A stretch of DNA of 12,053 bases, taken from positions 1 through 12,053 of the forward strand of contig CAYLNM010000132.1 of the NCBI GenBank assembly GCA_964385045.1, in the 5' to 3' direction. The translations under genes were made by a program, and so were the position numbers. The notes under the pieces are model-generated. The model was not told the origin of the DNA and did not search any database. It worked only from the letters and a program-made list of their open reading frames with translations. This DNA comes from CAYLNM01 sp964385045 (GTDB lineage: Bacteria > Planctomycetota > Phycisphaerae > Phycisphaerales > SM1A02). This document shows, one piece after another, positions 6,208 through 12,053 of this stretch (position 1 is its first letter; the number at the start of each line of letters is the position of its first letter).

Positions 6208-7154
6208 TCGATGACGAGCGACTCTGCGTCGGCGTCCACCCGCGGCTGCTGTCCGCGTAAGACCGAGTTGCCCTCGAACATCATCCGCTGGTCGATCGCC
6301 GCGGGCTCGAGCCAGTCGGACTCGTGCATCCGGCCCGATCGCCCGTAGCAGTCGAGGGCGTTGCGGTAGCACGTCAGATGCACGTGCTCGCGGTCGATGC
6401 AGCGCGCGAGCATGAGGCGGGCGGTCTTGGGCACCGCCATCGGGTCCGAGACCCCCCAGTCGGCGGACGAGTCGACGATGATCCGCTCGCTTCCGAACTG
6501 CTCGACGATCCCGACCATCCGCTCGTTGCCCATCTTGGTCTTGGGGTAGAGCGTGAACGCGGCCCAGTAGCCGCGGTCGAGGACCTCCTGCACCGTCTGC
6601 TCGGTGTTGTGGTCGATGACGACCCGGTCCGGATCGACGCCGTGCTCCTCGACCAGGTCCATGCTGCGCCGGGTGCCGCCGAGCTTGTCGCGGTGCGGCG
6701 TGTGGATCTGCACGAGCATCTCGTACTCCTTGGCCAGCTCGAGCTGGGCCCGGAACGCCCGCTCCTCGAGCTCGGTCTGATCGTCGTAGCCGATCTCGCC
6801 GATCGCGACCACGCCCTCCTTGACGAGGTACCGCGGCAGCACGTCGAGCACCGCCTCGGCGAGCGCCTCGTCGTTGGCCTCCTTGGAGTTGAGGCCGATC
6901 GTGCAGTAGTGGCGGATCCCGAACTGCGACGCCCGGAACCGCTCCCAGCCCACGAGGGTCGAGAGGTAGTCGACATAGGTGTCCACGCTCGTCCGGGGCT
7001 GGCCGAGCCAGAACGAGGGCTCGATCACCGCCACCACGCCGGCCGCCGCCATCCGCTCGTAGTCGTCGGTGGTGCGGCTGATCATGTGGATGTGCGGATC
7101 GATGAACCGCATGCCGTCGTCGGCGTGCAGGTCGATGGCGTCGGCGTCGGACAT
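6204..7154 (-). CDS. eboB: EboB, TatD-like metal-dependent hydrolase of the ebo cluster
   Basis: Product of 316 residues in the TatD/amidohydrolase superfamily. Metal-binding residues are in place: His21 and His23 in FIDPHIHM, Glu120 in AIGEIGYDD, His151 in QIHTPHRD, His182 in VIDHNTE, and an Asp (228 or 232) in VDSSADWGVSDP. It is longer than TatD nuclease (about 260), with its own motifs (SFWLGQPRTSVDTY, LNSKEAND, TLYPKTKM, CYRNALDCYGR), matching the hydrolase paired with EboA in ebo clusters. The neighbour is EboA-like, which supports this. In Nostoc punctiforme the cluster is linked to moving a scytonemin precursor to the periplasm; the chemistry of EboB is unknown. ATG 7154 has GGAGG five bases upstream. 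A TATCAT lies 46 bp before the start (7200-7205) without a -35, so a separate promoter is possible. No eboC follows: the downstream gene is convergent. Confidence 0.85.
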   Translation of the reverse strand: MSDADAIDLHADDGMRFIDPHIHMISRTTDDYERMAAAGVVAVIEPSFWLGQPRTSVDTYVDYLSTLVGWERFRASQFGIRHYCTIGLNSKEANDEALAEAVLDVLPRYLVKEGVVAIGEIGYDDQTELEERAFRAQLELAKEYEMLVQIHTPHRDKLGGTRRSMDLVEEHGVDPDRVVIDHNTEQTVQEVLDRGYWAAFTLYPKTKMGNERMVGIVEQFGSERIIVDSSADWGVSDPMAVPKTARLMLARCIDREHVHLTCYRNALDCYGRSGRMHESDWLEPAAIDQRMMFEGNSVLRGQQPRVDADAESLVIE

Positions 7155-7253
7155 CGGGGCCTCCGTGGGGGCGGGTCTCGGGCGTACGTCGTCAGGGCGA
7201 TGATACGGGTGTGCGAGCCCGCATCCGGCGATGGTCGCCGAAACGCCGCGTGT

Positions 7254-7308
7254 GGGCCCCGGGCCTCGTCGGCGGCCGTTGCCGGCGGTCCCACGGGGGC
7301 CCCGGGCC
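7254..7308. repeat. Direct repeat of GGGCCCCGGGCC between eboA and eboB
   Basis: Identical 12-mers at 7254-7265 and 7297-7308, 31 bases apart, immediately after the eboA stop (7311, minus strand). Each copy is itself partly palindromic, so the transcript can fold into several GC-rich hairpins. The 156-bp gap is long for genes that are usually close, and the structure may terminate or attenuate before eboB. Confidence 0.4.
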
Positions 7309-7310
7309 AC

Positions 7311-8213
7311 TCAGGGCACCAGGTCGGACCAGCCGTAGCGGCCCTCGTCCGCCCCGGCGTCGAGCTCCGCGGCCGACCGCCGGAGCGCCGCCGCCTCGGG
7401 ATCGTCGATCGCCCGCAGGGCCAGCACCGCGGCCCGCCGCTCGGCGTCGGTCCCCTCGGCCAGCAGCCGGCGGAGGTCGTCGATCGCCCCCTCGTCGGGT
7501 GCCGCCCCCACGCAGCGCCACAGCTCGGGACTGACGGGCCGGCTCGCGGCCCGTCGCTCGCCGGCGTATCCCCGCAGCATCGCGCTGAGCCGCGGGTTCG
7601 CCCGCTCCTCCAGCCCCACGATCGGGTCCAGCGCACTCTCGACGAACAACGCCTTGAGCACCATCTGATTCCACGCTCCCTCCTCGAACGACTCGGCGGG
7701 ATACGGGCTGTGGTGGGCGACGGCCTCGAAGACCGGGCGGATGTTGCTGCGCACCCCGAGGGCGGCGCGGGCCGCGTGCCGGTCGGCTCCGGGGTACAGG
7801 GGCAGGCCGCGCTGGAGCGTGACGAGCTCCCGTACGTCGGCGGTGCGGACGAGGGTGTCGAGCCGGTGGCCGAACTCGCTCCGCGCGTCCTCGCCCGCGG
7901 TGGCGGTGGCGAGCAGCATGGCCGTGCGCACGAGCTGGTCCACCGACCAGTCGACCGGCCGCCACCGGGGCCGGATCGACTCGGCCTCGTCCAGCTCGGC
8001 CGCGCTCGCCGCGAGGTCGGCGGTGCCGCAGCGGAGCGCGGCCTCGCCGTAGACGCGGTACAGCCGGCGATCCGTCGGCGCGGTGGCCAGCTCGTCGATG
8101 GCGGCGTCGGCCCATGCCCGCGGCTCGGCGGGCAGGCGGCCGGCGATCCAGCGCCGCAGCAGGGCGAGGATGGCATCGACGTCGGGCTCGTGCGATGGGA
8201 GGCGGTCGCTCAT
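7311..8213 (-). CDS. eboA: EboA-like protein of the ebo cluster
   Basis: Product of 300 residues, all-helical, resembling EboA, the unknown-function protein that usually opens ebo clusters. The most telling stretch is PYPAESFEEGAWNQMVLKAL (170-189), followed by VGLEERANPRLSAMLRGYAGER and PVSPELWRCVG (about 199-236); the Asn-Gln-Met-Val-Leu-Lys core and the 'ERANP' and 'SPELWR' motifs are what I recall as conserved in the family. The C-terminal 60 residues look like short helical repeats (RRLLAEGTDAERRAAVLALRAI, HEAT-like). No signal peptide or membrane helix is seen, so it is probably cytoplasmic. The start ATG 8213 lacks a clear Shine-Dalgarno. The eboB gene follows 156 bp downstream on the same strand, which strengthens both calls. 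Biochemical role is unknown. Confidence 0.8.
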   Translation of the reverse strand: MSDRLPSHEPDVDAILALLRRWIAGRLPAEPRAWADAAIDELATAPTDRRLYRVYGEAALRCGTADLAASAAELDEAESIRPRWRPVDWSVDQLVRTAMLLATATAGEDARSEFGHRLDTLVRTADVRELVTLQRGLPLYPGADRHAARAALGVRSNIRPVFEAVAHHSPYPAESFEEGAWNQMVLKALFVESALDPIVGLEERANPRLSAMLRGYAGERRAASRPVSPELWRCVGAAPDEGAIDDLRRLLAEGTDAERRAAVLALRAIDDPEAAALRRSAAELDAGADEGRYGWSDLVP

Positions 8214-8278
8214 GCGGGGAGTCGGACTCGAGCGGGGAGGCGGGCGGCGGAGGTGGCCGGCGGAAGCAGGCGGGGGGA

Positions 8279-8299
8279 CGTCGGCCCCGGTCGCCGACG
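8279..8299 (-). terminator. Inverted repeat downstream of the DUF1684 gene
   Basis: CGTCGGC and GCCGACG form a perfect 7-bp stem with a 7-base loop, 46 bp past the stop of the gene at 8346-9404 and 66 bp before the eboA start. It is the best hairpin in this 132-bp gap, which otherwise shows no promoter I can place. No T-run follows on the minus strand. Confidence 0.3.
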
Positions 8300-8345
8300 C
8301 ACGCGGGGTCGGATGGGCGGATGGAGCCGCCGCGGGGCGCGTCCG

Positions 8346-9404
8346 TCAGCGGCGCGCCGGAGCCCGCTCCCCGGCCGGCACCGCGAAGGGGAGCCGGTTG
8401 TCGGGCAGGGGCAGCGGACACGTCGCGAAGTCGGTGAACGCGCACGGCGGGTTGTACGCCCGGTTGAAGTCGAGCGTCACCGTGTCCGGGGCGGTGCGCT
8501 CCGCGAGCAGGAACCGGCCCGACGGATACGTGTCGCGGCCGTTGGTCGCGTCGCCGAAGACCACGAAGAAGCGGTCCGGCGCCCCGCCCGGGTGCAGCAC
8601 GAGATCCACGTCGACGTCGCCGCGACGGAACCGCGCCCGGCCGGCGACCTCGGTCTCGTCCACGACGCCGATCACGGAGTCGACGGGCACGGTCGTGCCG
8701 TCGCCGGCCGCCGCGAAGGACGCCTCGATCCGCCAGGCCGGGTCGACCGGGAACCGCTCGACGCCGGCGAATCCGGTGCGGACGGGCGACTCGGGGTCGC
8801 GCAGGCGCACCGCGGGAGCGCCGCCCCGCTCGATCACGTGGAAGCGGCAGCGGCCGGCGACGAGCAGGGTCGGCTCGCCGTCGGCGTCGGTGCGGAGCCG
8901 TCCGTCCGCGGGCACGCCGTCCACCCGCACGCCGGGCGCGGGCTCGAAGCGGATGCCGCTCGGCTCGACATGGAGCGTGCCCACGTGCGGGGCGGGCAGC
9001 CCGGGGTAGGAGACGACCGCCCCGGGATCGGATCCGACGCGATTGGGCCCCGGCTCGAGGAAGTCGAGCCCGACGAGCGTCAGCCAGCCGTCCTCGGCGG
9101 TGAGTCGGGCGAGCCGCTCGGCGTGCCAGGCGTCGACCGCGGCCCGCAGGCCAGTGGGGTCCGCGGAGTCCACGGGAGTCGCGGGGGTCGCGGCGGGCGC
9201 GGGGGGCGCGGGGGTCGCGGCGGACGCGGCGGACGCGGCGGGCAGCGGCGGATCGTCGGGCGGCACGGGGGACTCCGGGGTGCGGCAGCCGGCCGCGAAC
9301 GCGGTGGCGAGCGCAAGGAGCGCCAGGAGCGGGGCCGGCCGCGCGAAGGCTCGGGCGGACCCGGGCACGTCGGCGGCGATGCGGCGGGGATCGGCAGCGA
9401 CCAT
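8346..9404 (-). CDS. DUF1684 family lipoprotein
   Basis: Product of 352 residues, clearly a DUF1684 protein. Family signatures appear in order: GWLTLVGLDFLEPGPNRVGSD (106-126), FHVIERGGAPAVRLRDPESP (188-207), FGDATNGRDTYPSGRFL (283-299), and the hallmark LDFNRAYNPPCAF...ATCPLP (311-332) with NRLPF and AGE near the end. The family is widespread and uncharacterised. The N-terminus is a lipoprotein signal (hydrophobic LLALLALATAFAAGC, lipobox Cys40), followed by an Ala/Pro/Ser/Thr linker (53-79) made of 9-base repeats, which tethers the domain at the membrane. ATG 9404 gives a somewhat long leader; GTG 9368 (residue 13) would give a more typical 27-residue signal peptide, but neither has a good ribosome site. 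It starts 33 bp after argD on the same strand and may be read through from it. Confidence 0.93.
   Translation of the reverse strand: MVAADPRRIAADVPGSARAFARPAPLLALLALATAFAAGCRTPESPVPPDDPPLPAASAASAATPAPPAPAATPATPVDSADPTGLRAAVDAWHAERLARLTAEDGWLTLVGLDFLEPGPNRVGSDPGAVVSYPGLPAPHVGTLHVEPSGIRFEPAPGVRVDGVPADGRLRTDADGEPTLLVAGRCRFHVIERGGAPAVRLRDPESPVRTGFAGVERFPVDPAWRIEASFAAAGDGTTVPVDSVIGVVDETEVAGRARFRRGDVDVDLVLHPGGAPDRFFVVFGDATNGRDTYPSGRFLLAERTAPDTVTLDFNRAYNPPCAFTDFATCPLPLPDNRLPFAVPAGERAPARR
9178..9244 (-). repeat. 9-bp-periodic tract encoding an Ala/Pro/Ser/Thr linker
   Basis: Imperfect 9-base units (two exact CGGACGCGG copies on the plus strand, others diverged, including GGGGGTCGCGG-type variants) encode PAASAASAATPA-type sequence between lipobox and folded domain of the DUF1684 protein. 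Period and composition resemble the tracts in the sensor kinase and in argD. Confidence 0.65.
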
Positions 9405-9425
9405 TCCCCCAGTGTACGGGGCGCG

Positions 9426-9437
9426 GGGCCGCGGCCC
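9426..9437. terminator. GC palindrome at the argD stop codon
   Basis: GGGCCGCGGCCC, a perfect 12-base palindrome, directly abuts the argD stop (9438-9440, minus strand) in the 33-bp gap before the DUF1684 gene. There is no loop and no T-run, so a terminator function is doubtful. Confidence 0.2.
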
Positions 9438-10787
9438 TCAGCCCGCCGCGAGCTCCCCCGCCGCGGCGTCGATCGCGGCCACGGCCCGGTCGATCTCGAC
9501 CTCGTCGATCACCAGCGGCGGCACCAGCCGCACGACGTCCGGCCCCGCGGTGGCGACCAGCACCCGGCGCCGGCGCAGGGCCGCCTGCAGGTCGGCGGCG
9601 GCGCCGTCGCCGCGGACGACGAGGCCGAGCATGAGCCCGGCACCCCGCACCTCGGCCAGGACGTTCGGGTGCCGCGCCGCCACCTCGACCAGGCCGGACC
9701 GCAGCCGAGCGCCGCGCTCGCTCGCCAGCTCCAGGAAGCCCGGCGACTCCAGTACGTCGAGCACCGCGTTCGCCACCCGGCACGCGAGCGGATTGCCTCC
9801 GAAGGTCGAGCCGTGCGTCCCCTTGGTCATGCCCGCGGCGGCCCGGTCGGTGGCCAGACACGCCCCCACCGGGAAGCCGCCGCCCATGCCCTTGGCCAGG
9901 GCGACCGCGTCGGGCACCACGCCGGCGTGCTCGTGGGCGAGGAGCCGGCCGGTGCGCCCGAAGCCGGTCTGCACCTCGTCGAGCAGCAGCAGCAGGCCGT
10001 GCTCGTCGCACAGCCGTCGCAGCCCCCGCAGGACCGCCGGCGGCACCGGACGCACGCCTCCCTCGCCCTGCACCGGCTCGATGAGGATCGCCGCGGTGCG
10101 CTCGTCCACCGCGCCCGCGAATGCCTCCACGGTCGCGGCGTCCACGGTGGCGAAGCCCCCGGCCCGCGGGCCGCAGCCGGCGAGGTGCGCCGGGTTGCCG
10201 GTGGCCGAGAGGGCGCCGAGCGTGCGACCGTGGAAGGCGTGCGGGGCGGTGAGGATCCGGTCCCGCTCCGGCCGACCGGCCGCGTGCTGGAAGCGGCGGG
10301 CGAGCTTGATCGTCGCCTCCACCGCCTCGGTCCCCGAGCCGGCGAGGAAGACGCGGTCGGCGAACGTGGCCGCGACGAGCCGCTCGGCCAGCCGCTGCTG
10401 TTCGGGCACGTGGTAGAGGTTCGAGACGTGCCACAGCTCGCCCGCCTGCGCTCGGAGGGCGGCGACGAGGTGCGGATGGCAGTGGCCGAGCCCGCACACC
10501 GCGATGCCGGCGACGAGGTCGAGGTGCGGCGTCCCGTCGGCGGCCCAGAGCGTGCAGCCGCGGCCGCGCACGAAGGCGAGGTCGGGGTGACCGTAGACGT
10601 CCATGAGGACCGGGCCCGGGGCCGTGGCCTCGCCGGCGGGCGCCGACGGAGCCGCGACGACGACGGGCGCGGACGGCGTGGGCGGCGCCGGGGCCGCGGA
10701 GGCCGCGGAGGCCGCGGAGGCCGCGGCGGGCGCGGCGGGCGCGGCGGGCGCGGCGGGCGCAGACGGCAGGCTCGAGCCGGTGCTCAC
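9438..10787 (-). CDS. argD: Acetylornithine aminotransferase with Ala/Pro-rich N-terminal extension
   Basis: A 449-residue class III PLP aminotransferase. It converts N-acetylglutamate semialdehyde and glutamate to N-acetylornithine and 2-oxoglutarate in cytoplasmic arginine synthesis. Seen: AFVRGRGCTLWAADG, LDLVAGIAVCGLGHCHP, HAFHGRTLGALSATG, LLDEVQTGFGRTG (Asp270, Gln273), the Schiff-base Lys299 in LAKGMGGGFPVGA, and GTHGSTFGGNPLA. The first 60 residues are an Ala/Pro/Ser tract with no counterpart in ordinary ArgD (about 390-400 residues). GTG 10787 is preceded by GGAGGAG and overlaps the argJ stop (GTGA), so it is firmly the start; an internal Met62 would give a normal-length enzyme but lacks a ribosome site. 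Related aminotransferases such as succinylornithine or GABA transaminase are less likely given the coupling to argJ. Confidence 0.94.
   Translation of the reverse strand: MSTGSSLPSAPAAPAAPAAPAAASAASAASAAPAPPTPSAPVVVAAPSAPAGEATAPGPVLMDVYGHPDLAFVRGRGCTLWAADGTPHLDLVAGIAVCGLGHCHPHLVAALRAQAGELWHVSNLYHVPEQQRLAERLVAATFADRVFLAGSGTEAVEATIKLARRFQHAAGRPERDRILTAPHAFHGRTLGALSATGNPAHLAGCGPRAGGFATVDAATVEAFAGAVDERTAAILIEPVQGEGGVRPVPPAVLRGLRRLCDEHGLLLLLDEVQTGFGRTGRLLAHEHAGVVPDAVALAKGMGGGFPVGACLATDRAAAGMTKGTHGSTFGGNPLACRVANAVLDVLESPGFLELASERGARLRSGLVEVAARHPNVLAEVRGAGLMLGLVVRGDGAAADLQAALRRRRVLVATAGPDVVRLVPPLVIDEVEIDRAVAAIDAAAGELAAG
10692..10762 (-). repeat. Two 9-bp tandem arrays in the argD 5' end
   Basis: On the plus strand three exact copies of GGCCGCGGA (10692-10718) adjoin four copies of CGGGCGCGG (10727-10762, the last with one change). 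In the argD frame they encode Ala-Ala-Pro units followed by Ala-Ala-Ser units (residues 9-32). The exact copies point to recent expansion by slippage. Confidence 0.85.
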
Positions 10788-12053
10788 GTCGTCTCCTCCG
10801 AGTTGAGGCGGATGTACTCGCGGGTGAGGTCGCAGGTGACGAACTCCGAGACCCCGGCGCCGGCGCCCACCGTCAGCTCGATCTCGACCGTGTCCTCGGC
10901 CATCGCGGCGGCGGCGGCGGTGCGACGTCCCGGATCGTCGGCCTCGTCGATGCGCGGCGCCCCGTCCGCGAACACCTCGACGCCGCCGATGCGGAGCCGG
11001 GCCCGGTCGGCGTCGAACGCCTCGCCGCTCCGGCCGGCGGCGGCGAGGATTCGGCCCCAGTTGGGGTCGCCGCCCGCGACCGCGGTGCGCACGAGCAGCG
11101 AGGTGCCGACGGCCCGGGCCACGCGGTCGGCGCCGGCGTCGTCCGTCGCCCCGGCGACCGTGACCCGCACGAGCCGCCGGGCTCCCTCGGCGTCCCGCAC
11201 CACCTGCTCGGCGAGCGACCGGCAGACCGCGGTGAGCGCGGCCTGCAGCGCGGGCTCGTCGACCGGCCCCGCGGCACCGCTCGCGAGCGCGAAGACCGCG
11301 TCGTTGGTCGAGGTGTCGCCGTCGACGCTGATGCGGTGGAAGCTCGCATCCACCGCCCGGGCGAGCAGGCGGCGGAGCACCGGGGCCTCGGCCGCCGCGT
11401 CGGTGAGCACGACCGCGATCATCGTCGCCATGTCGGGATGGATCATCCCCGAGCCCTTGACCACGCCGGTCACGGTGGCGTCGCCGGCGGACGCGGTCGC
11501 CGACTTGCGGCGGGTGTCGGTGGTGCGGATCGCCTCGGCGAAGTCCGCGAGGCCGCCCGGCCCGGCGGTGGCGGCGGCCGCGGCGAGGGCCGGCACCGCG
11601 GCCTCGATCCGGTCGACCGGCAACGGGACGCCGATGATCCCGGTCGAGTTGACGAGCACCTGGCCCGGGGTCGCGCCGCACGCGGCCGCGGCCGCGGTCG
11701 CCATGCGGCGGGCGTCCTCGTGACCGCGGGCGCCGGTGAGGGCGTTGGCGTTGCCGGAGGAGACGAGCAGCGCGGTCGCGCGGCCGCCGGTGGCCGCGAG
11801 GTGGTCGGCGGTGAGCAGGACGGGCGCCGCCCGCACGTGGTTGCGGGTCAGGAGGGCCGCGGCGGTCGCGGGCTCGGCGCCCGCGGTGCGGATCAGGCCG
11901 AGGTCGGGAGCGCCGCCGGGCTTGATCCCGCACGCGGTGCCCGCGGCGACGAAGCCGGCCGGACACGCGGGGACGTCGGGACCGGTGACGCGGAGGTCGG
12001 GGGCGGTGGCGGTGGCGGTCGCGCGGGCGTCGGGCGGTGCGGTCGGGGCGGGC
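10784..12053 (-). CDS. argJ: ArgJ bifunctional ornithine acetyltransferase/N-acetylglutamate synthase, 5' end missing
   Basis: ArgJ moves the acetyl group from N-acetylornithine to glutamate, giving ornithine and regenerating N-acetylglutamate for the cyclic arginine pathway; many also use acetyl-CoA. The 422 visible residues cover the whole enzyme: PAGFVAAGTACGIK near the N-terminus, LLVSSGNANALTGARG, the self-cleavage site KGSGMIHPDMATMIAVV with nucleophile Thr (codon 11423-11425), SVDGDTSTNDAVF, AGGDPNWGRILAAAG and the C-terminal SEFVTCDLTREYIRLNSEE. The maturation protease cuts Ala-Thr to give alpha and beta chains of a heterotetramer. Upstream of PAGF the frame continues to the window edge as Ala/Thr/Pro-rich sequence without any ATG, GTG or TTG, so the start lies outside. 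Its stop overlaps the argD start (GTGA). Confidence 0.95.
   Translation of the reverse strand, partial: PAPTAPPDARATATATAPDLRVTGPDVPACPAGFVAAGTACGIKPGGAPDLGLIRTAGAEPATAAALLTRNHVRAAPVLLTADHLAATGGRATALLVSSGNANALTGARGHEDARRMATAAAAACGATPGQVLVNSTGIIGVPLPVDRIEAAVPALAAAAATAGPGGLADFAEAIRTTDTRRKSATASAGDATVTGVVKGSGMIHPDMATMIAVVLTDAAAEAPVLRRLLARAVDASFHRISVDGDTSTNDAVFALASGAAGPVDEPALQAALTAVCRSLAEQVVRDAEGARRLVRVTVAGATDDAGADRVARAVGTSLLVRTAVAGGDPNWGRILAAAGRSGEAFDADRARLRIGGVEVFADGAPRIDEADDPGRRTAAAAAMAEDTVEIELTVGAGAGVSEFVTCDLTREYIRLNSEETT

Noticed and set aside
7254..7308. The GGGCCCCGGGCC direct repeats as attachment sites
   Set aside because: They are only 31 bp apart, with no integrase or cargo; a folded leader or terminator is the simpler reading.
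9178..10762. The repeat tracts as a CRISPR array or mobile-element ends
   Set aside because: Units are 9 bp, directly adjacent, in frame and without spacers; no target-site duplication, transposase or cas gene is present.
6324..11723. A stop-free plus-strand frame of about 1800 codons opposite the ebo, DUF1684 and arg genes
   Set aside because: It lies antisense to five well-supported genes, and its protein is Arg/Gly/Ala-rich with no domain; a lack of stops is expected at this GC content.
1..12053. A defence island, biosynthetic gene cluster or prophage
   Set aside because: No nuclease/toxin pairs, phage genes, integrases or biosynthetic enzymes other than argJ/argD were found; ebo genes alone do not make a cluster.
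1..12053. tRNA, rRNA or riboswitch genes
   Set aside because: No tRNA-like T-loop or CCA pattern, rRNA conserved block or recognisable riboswitch core was seen on either strand; gaps between genes are all under 250 bp.

Overview
The window is very GC-rich bacterial DNA (roughly three quarters G+C by eye), with codon third positions almost always G or C. Three predicted lipoproteins suggest a cell with an outer membrane. The combination of extreme GC, Ala/Pro-rich low-complexity inserts, orphan lipoproteins and ebo genes would fit a high-GC planctomycete (for example the Phycisphaerae). That assignment is inference; no rRNA or other marker gene is present.

Layout: (1) 1-336, minus: 5' part of an EamA/DMT-type transporter running off the left edge. 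(2) 581-2061, plus: two unrecognised lipoprotein genes overlapping by a GTGA, certainly one transcription unit. (3) 2100-2558, minus: a small two-helix membrane protein. (4) 2786-6162, plus: an OmpR-family response regulator, its sensor histidine kinase (with a collagen-like Gly-X-Y tract in the sensor region), a small membrane protein and a PA2169/DUF2383-like helical-bundle protein, apparently one unit. A repeated GTGAA-N5-CCTCATCC element lies in the divergent region upstream. (5) 6204-8213, minus: eboA and eboB, two members of the widespread ebo cluster, here with none of eboC-F alongside eboB. (6) 8346-12053, minus: argJ (5' end beyond the right edge), argD overlapping it by a GTGA, and a DUF1684 lipoprotein 33 bp downstream.

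Functionally the window joins unrelated units: arginine biosynthesis (ArgJ recycles the acetyl group and ArgD makes N-acetylornithine), an envelope-sensing two-component system with downstream membrane-associated genes, and an ebo fragment that elsewhere serves transport or processing of secreted metabolites. A theme across the window is 9-12 bp tandem repeats inside coding sequence, encoding Ala/Gly/Pro/Ser tracts in proteins of unrelated function (the kinase, ArgD, the DUF1684 protein). Conventional U-tract terminators are absent; several gene ends carry short GC palindromes instead.
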